NCBI GenBank assembly: GCA_021648145.1
Contig: JAKITI010000002.1
Location: 62,001 to 126,000 of the forward strand
DNA from: Gammaproteobacteria bacterium
GTDB taxonomy: Bacteria > Pseudomonadota > Gammaproteobacteria > JAADGQ01
Direction of reading: 5' to 3'
Length of the DNA: 64,000 nt
A program made the position numbers and the translations under genes. Below, one piece after another: positions 62,834-64,000 of this stretch. Every line of letters begins with the position of its first letter. Position 1 is the stretch's first letter. The notes beneath the pieces are model-generated. The model was not told where the DNA came from. It searched no databases and saw nothing but the letters and a program-made list of their open reading frames with translations.

Positions 62834-64000
62834 CTATTTCTCCCTGATGTCCTTGTCAGGGCACGCCCGCAGACGCTGCTCAACCTCCAATATAAGCTGC
62901 GTGGTCGTCAGCACCGTATCGGGGTTTAGACTGATTGAATCAATACCGAGCTCTACCAAATACTCAGCCATCTCGGGATAGTCCGAGGGTGCCTGGCCAC
63001 AAATACCAGAGTGGCGACCGTTACGTTTTGCACCTGTCACTGCGAGGCGAATCATCTCTTTTACGCCGGAATCACGTTCGTCAAAGTCAAAGGCAACGAT
63101 CTCTGAATCACGATCTACACCCAAAGTAAGCTGAGTAAGATCATTGGAACCGATGGAAAAACCATCGAATAGTTTGGCAAATTCATCAATGAGAATAACG
63201 TTATTGGGGATCTCACACATGACGTAAACCTCCAGCCCGTTTTTGCCCCGTTCAAGGCCATTAACAGCCATCGCTGCCAGCACTTGTTCGCCCTCCTGCA
63301 CACGACGACAAAAAGGGATCATCAACTTGACATTAGTTAAGCCCATCTCGTCACGCACTCGTTTCATTGCCGCGCACTCCAGTGCAAAGCCTGCGGCATA
63401 AGCAGGATGAGTGTAACGGGAAGCCCCCCGAAAACCGATCATCGGATTCTCTTCTTCCGGTTCAAAAAAATGCCCTCCCAAGAGGGTCGCATATTCATTA
63501 CTTTTGAAATCACTCATGCGCACCACGCAGGGCTTTGGATAAACCGCTGCGGCAATTGTGGCGACACCTTCGGCAAGCGTTTTGATGAAAAAATCAGTCG
63601 GATCATCGTAAGCGACACTCATGGCGGCGATTTTATTGCGTGTTACATCATCCACTTTTTCTGGGTGTATCAACGCCATAGGATGCGCTTTGATATATTC
63701 GTTAATAATGAATTCCATACGCGCCAGACCGATGCCATCCACCGGCAGTGAAGCGAAACTGAACGCCTGGTCTGGATTGCCCAGGTTCATCATGATCGCA
63801 GTTTCAGGATGCGCTAACTGGCTAAGATCCGTTTGCTGAATCTCGAAATCAAGAATCCCATCATAGATTTTTCCAGTCTCGCCTTCGGCGCAGCAGACCG
63901 TCACTTCCTGAGAACTTTTGAGCACTTCCATTGCATTACCCGCCCCCACAATGGCAGGAACACCGAGTTCACGAGAAACGATGGCCGCATGGCAGGTGCG
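62834..64000 (-). CDS. ppsA: Phosphoenolpyruvate synthase, C-terminal part (cut by window edge)
   Basis: At least 388 residues are visible in frame up to the window edge, starting within RTCHAAIVSREL. That carries the phospho-carrier His of PEP synthase. Downstream are the PEP-utilising barrel motifs GIGLARMEFII, MIGFRGASRYTHPAY, FSIGSNDLTQLTLGVDRDS and SGICGQAPSDYPE (catalytic Cys). It makes PEP from pyruvate and ATP. The ATG at 63949 is internal; the real start is outside. The H+-ATPase follows 20 bases later. Confidence 0.96.
   Translation of the reverse strand, partial: RTCHAAIVSRELGVPAIVGAGNAMEVLKSSQEVTVCCAEGETGKIYDGILDFEIQQTDLSQLAHPETAIMMNLGNPDQAFSFASLPVDGIGLARMEFIINEYIKAHPMALIHPEKVDDVTRNKIAAMSVAYDDPTDFFIKTLAEGVATIAAAVYPKPCVVRMSDFKSNEYATLLGGHFFEPEEENPMIGFRGASRYTHPAYAAGFALECAAMKRVRDEMGLTNVKLMIPFCRRVQEGEQVLAAMAVNGLERGKNGLEVYVMCEIPNNVILIDEFAKLFDGFSIGSNDLTQLTLGVDRDSEIVAFDFDERDSGVKEMIRLAVTGAKRNGRHSGICGQAPSDYPEMAEYLVELGIDSISLNPDTVLTTTQLILEVEQRLRACPDKDIREK

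Overview
The window is one contiguous piece of a moderately AT-rich gammaproteobacterial chromosome. The evidence is the spc/alpha ribosomal operon order, xerD-dsbC, a yafS-like gene beside rnhA, pilS-pilR, a glrK-qseG-glrR set, a split class II ribonucleotide reductase of the NrdJa/NrdJb type, and biosynthetic SpeA. The genes point to a motile or surface-attached, B12-using bacterium that can take up or evolve hydrogen and makes an acidic polysaccharide. I cannot name the species. No rRNA, tRNA, CRISPR array, prophage or intact insertion sequence is visible.

Layout. 1-6300: end of the spc operon and the alpha operon (rpsH'-rplF-rplR-rpsE-rpmD-rplO-secY-rpmJ-rpsM-rpsK-rpoA-rplQ), with rpsD missing between rpsK and rpoA. 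6301-8023: xerD and dsbC. 8154-17404: a complete Wsp-type chemosensory operon (wspABCDEFR) whose output is a diguanylate cyclase; its receptor carries a CxxCH haem-c motif and its CheA-type kinase has two HPt domains. 17440-19230: a convergent PAS/degenerate-GGDEF/EAL phosphodiesterase. 19301-24181: hemH, rnhA, a methyltransferase, uup and a short-chain dehydrogenase. 24200-24814: remains of a ribbon-helix-helix/PIN toxin-antitoxin pair with its operator and a recombinant junction. 24815-27044: PPK2, a lysine-rich helical protein and a double-receiver regulator. 27132-35254: speA, ppiB, a zinc-ribbon protein, pilSR and a membrane nucleotide-sugar dehydratase. 35347-38331: NrdR-box-controlled nrdJa-nrdJb. 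38348-42717: small unknowns, a candidate minus-strand RNA, an orphan peptide-type ABC permease pair and a tiny EF-hand protein. 42998-48158: glrK-qseG-glrR and a SulP transporter. 48234-50521: two UDP-sugar enzymes.

50749-64000 is one long minus-strand run: ppsA (partial), a P3A-type H+-ATPase, hypABCDEF and hoxFUYHW. The hyp genes build and insert the NiFe(CN)2CO site, HoxW trims HoxH, and HoxFUYH couples H2 to NAD(H). The short HypF lacks its N-terminal half, like the HypF1 form known from Ralstonia eutropha.

The most notable points are the haem-c receptor in a Wsp operon, the missing rpsD, the toxin remnant joined to a copy of a response-regulator segment, the PPK2 plus lysine-rich protein pair, and the candidate structured RNA at about 39397-39524.
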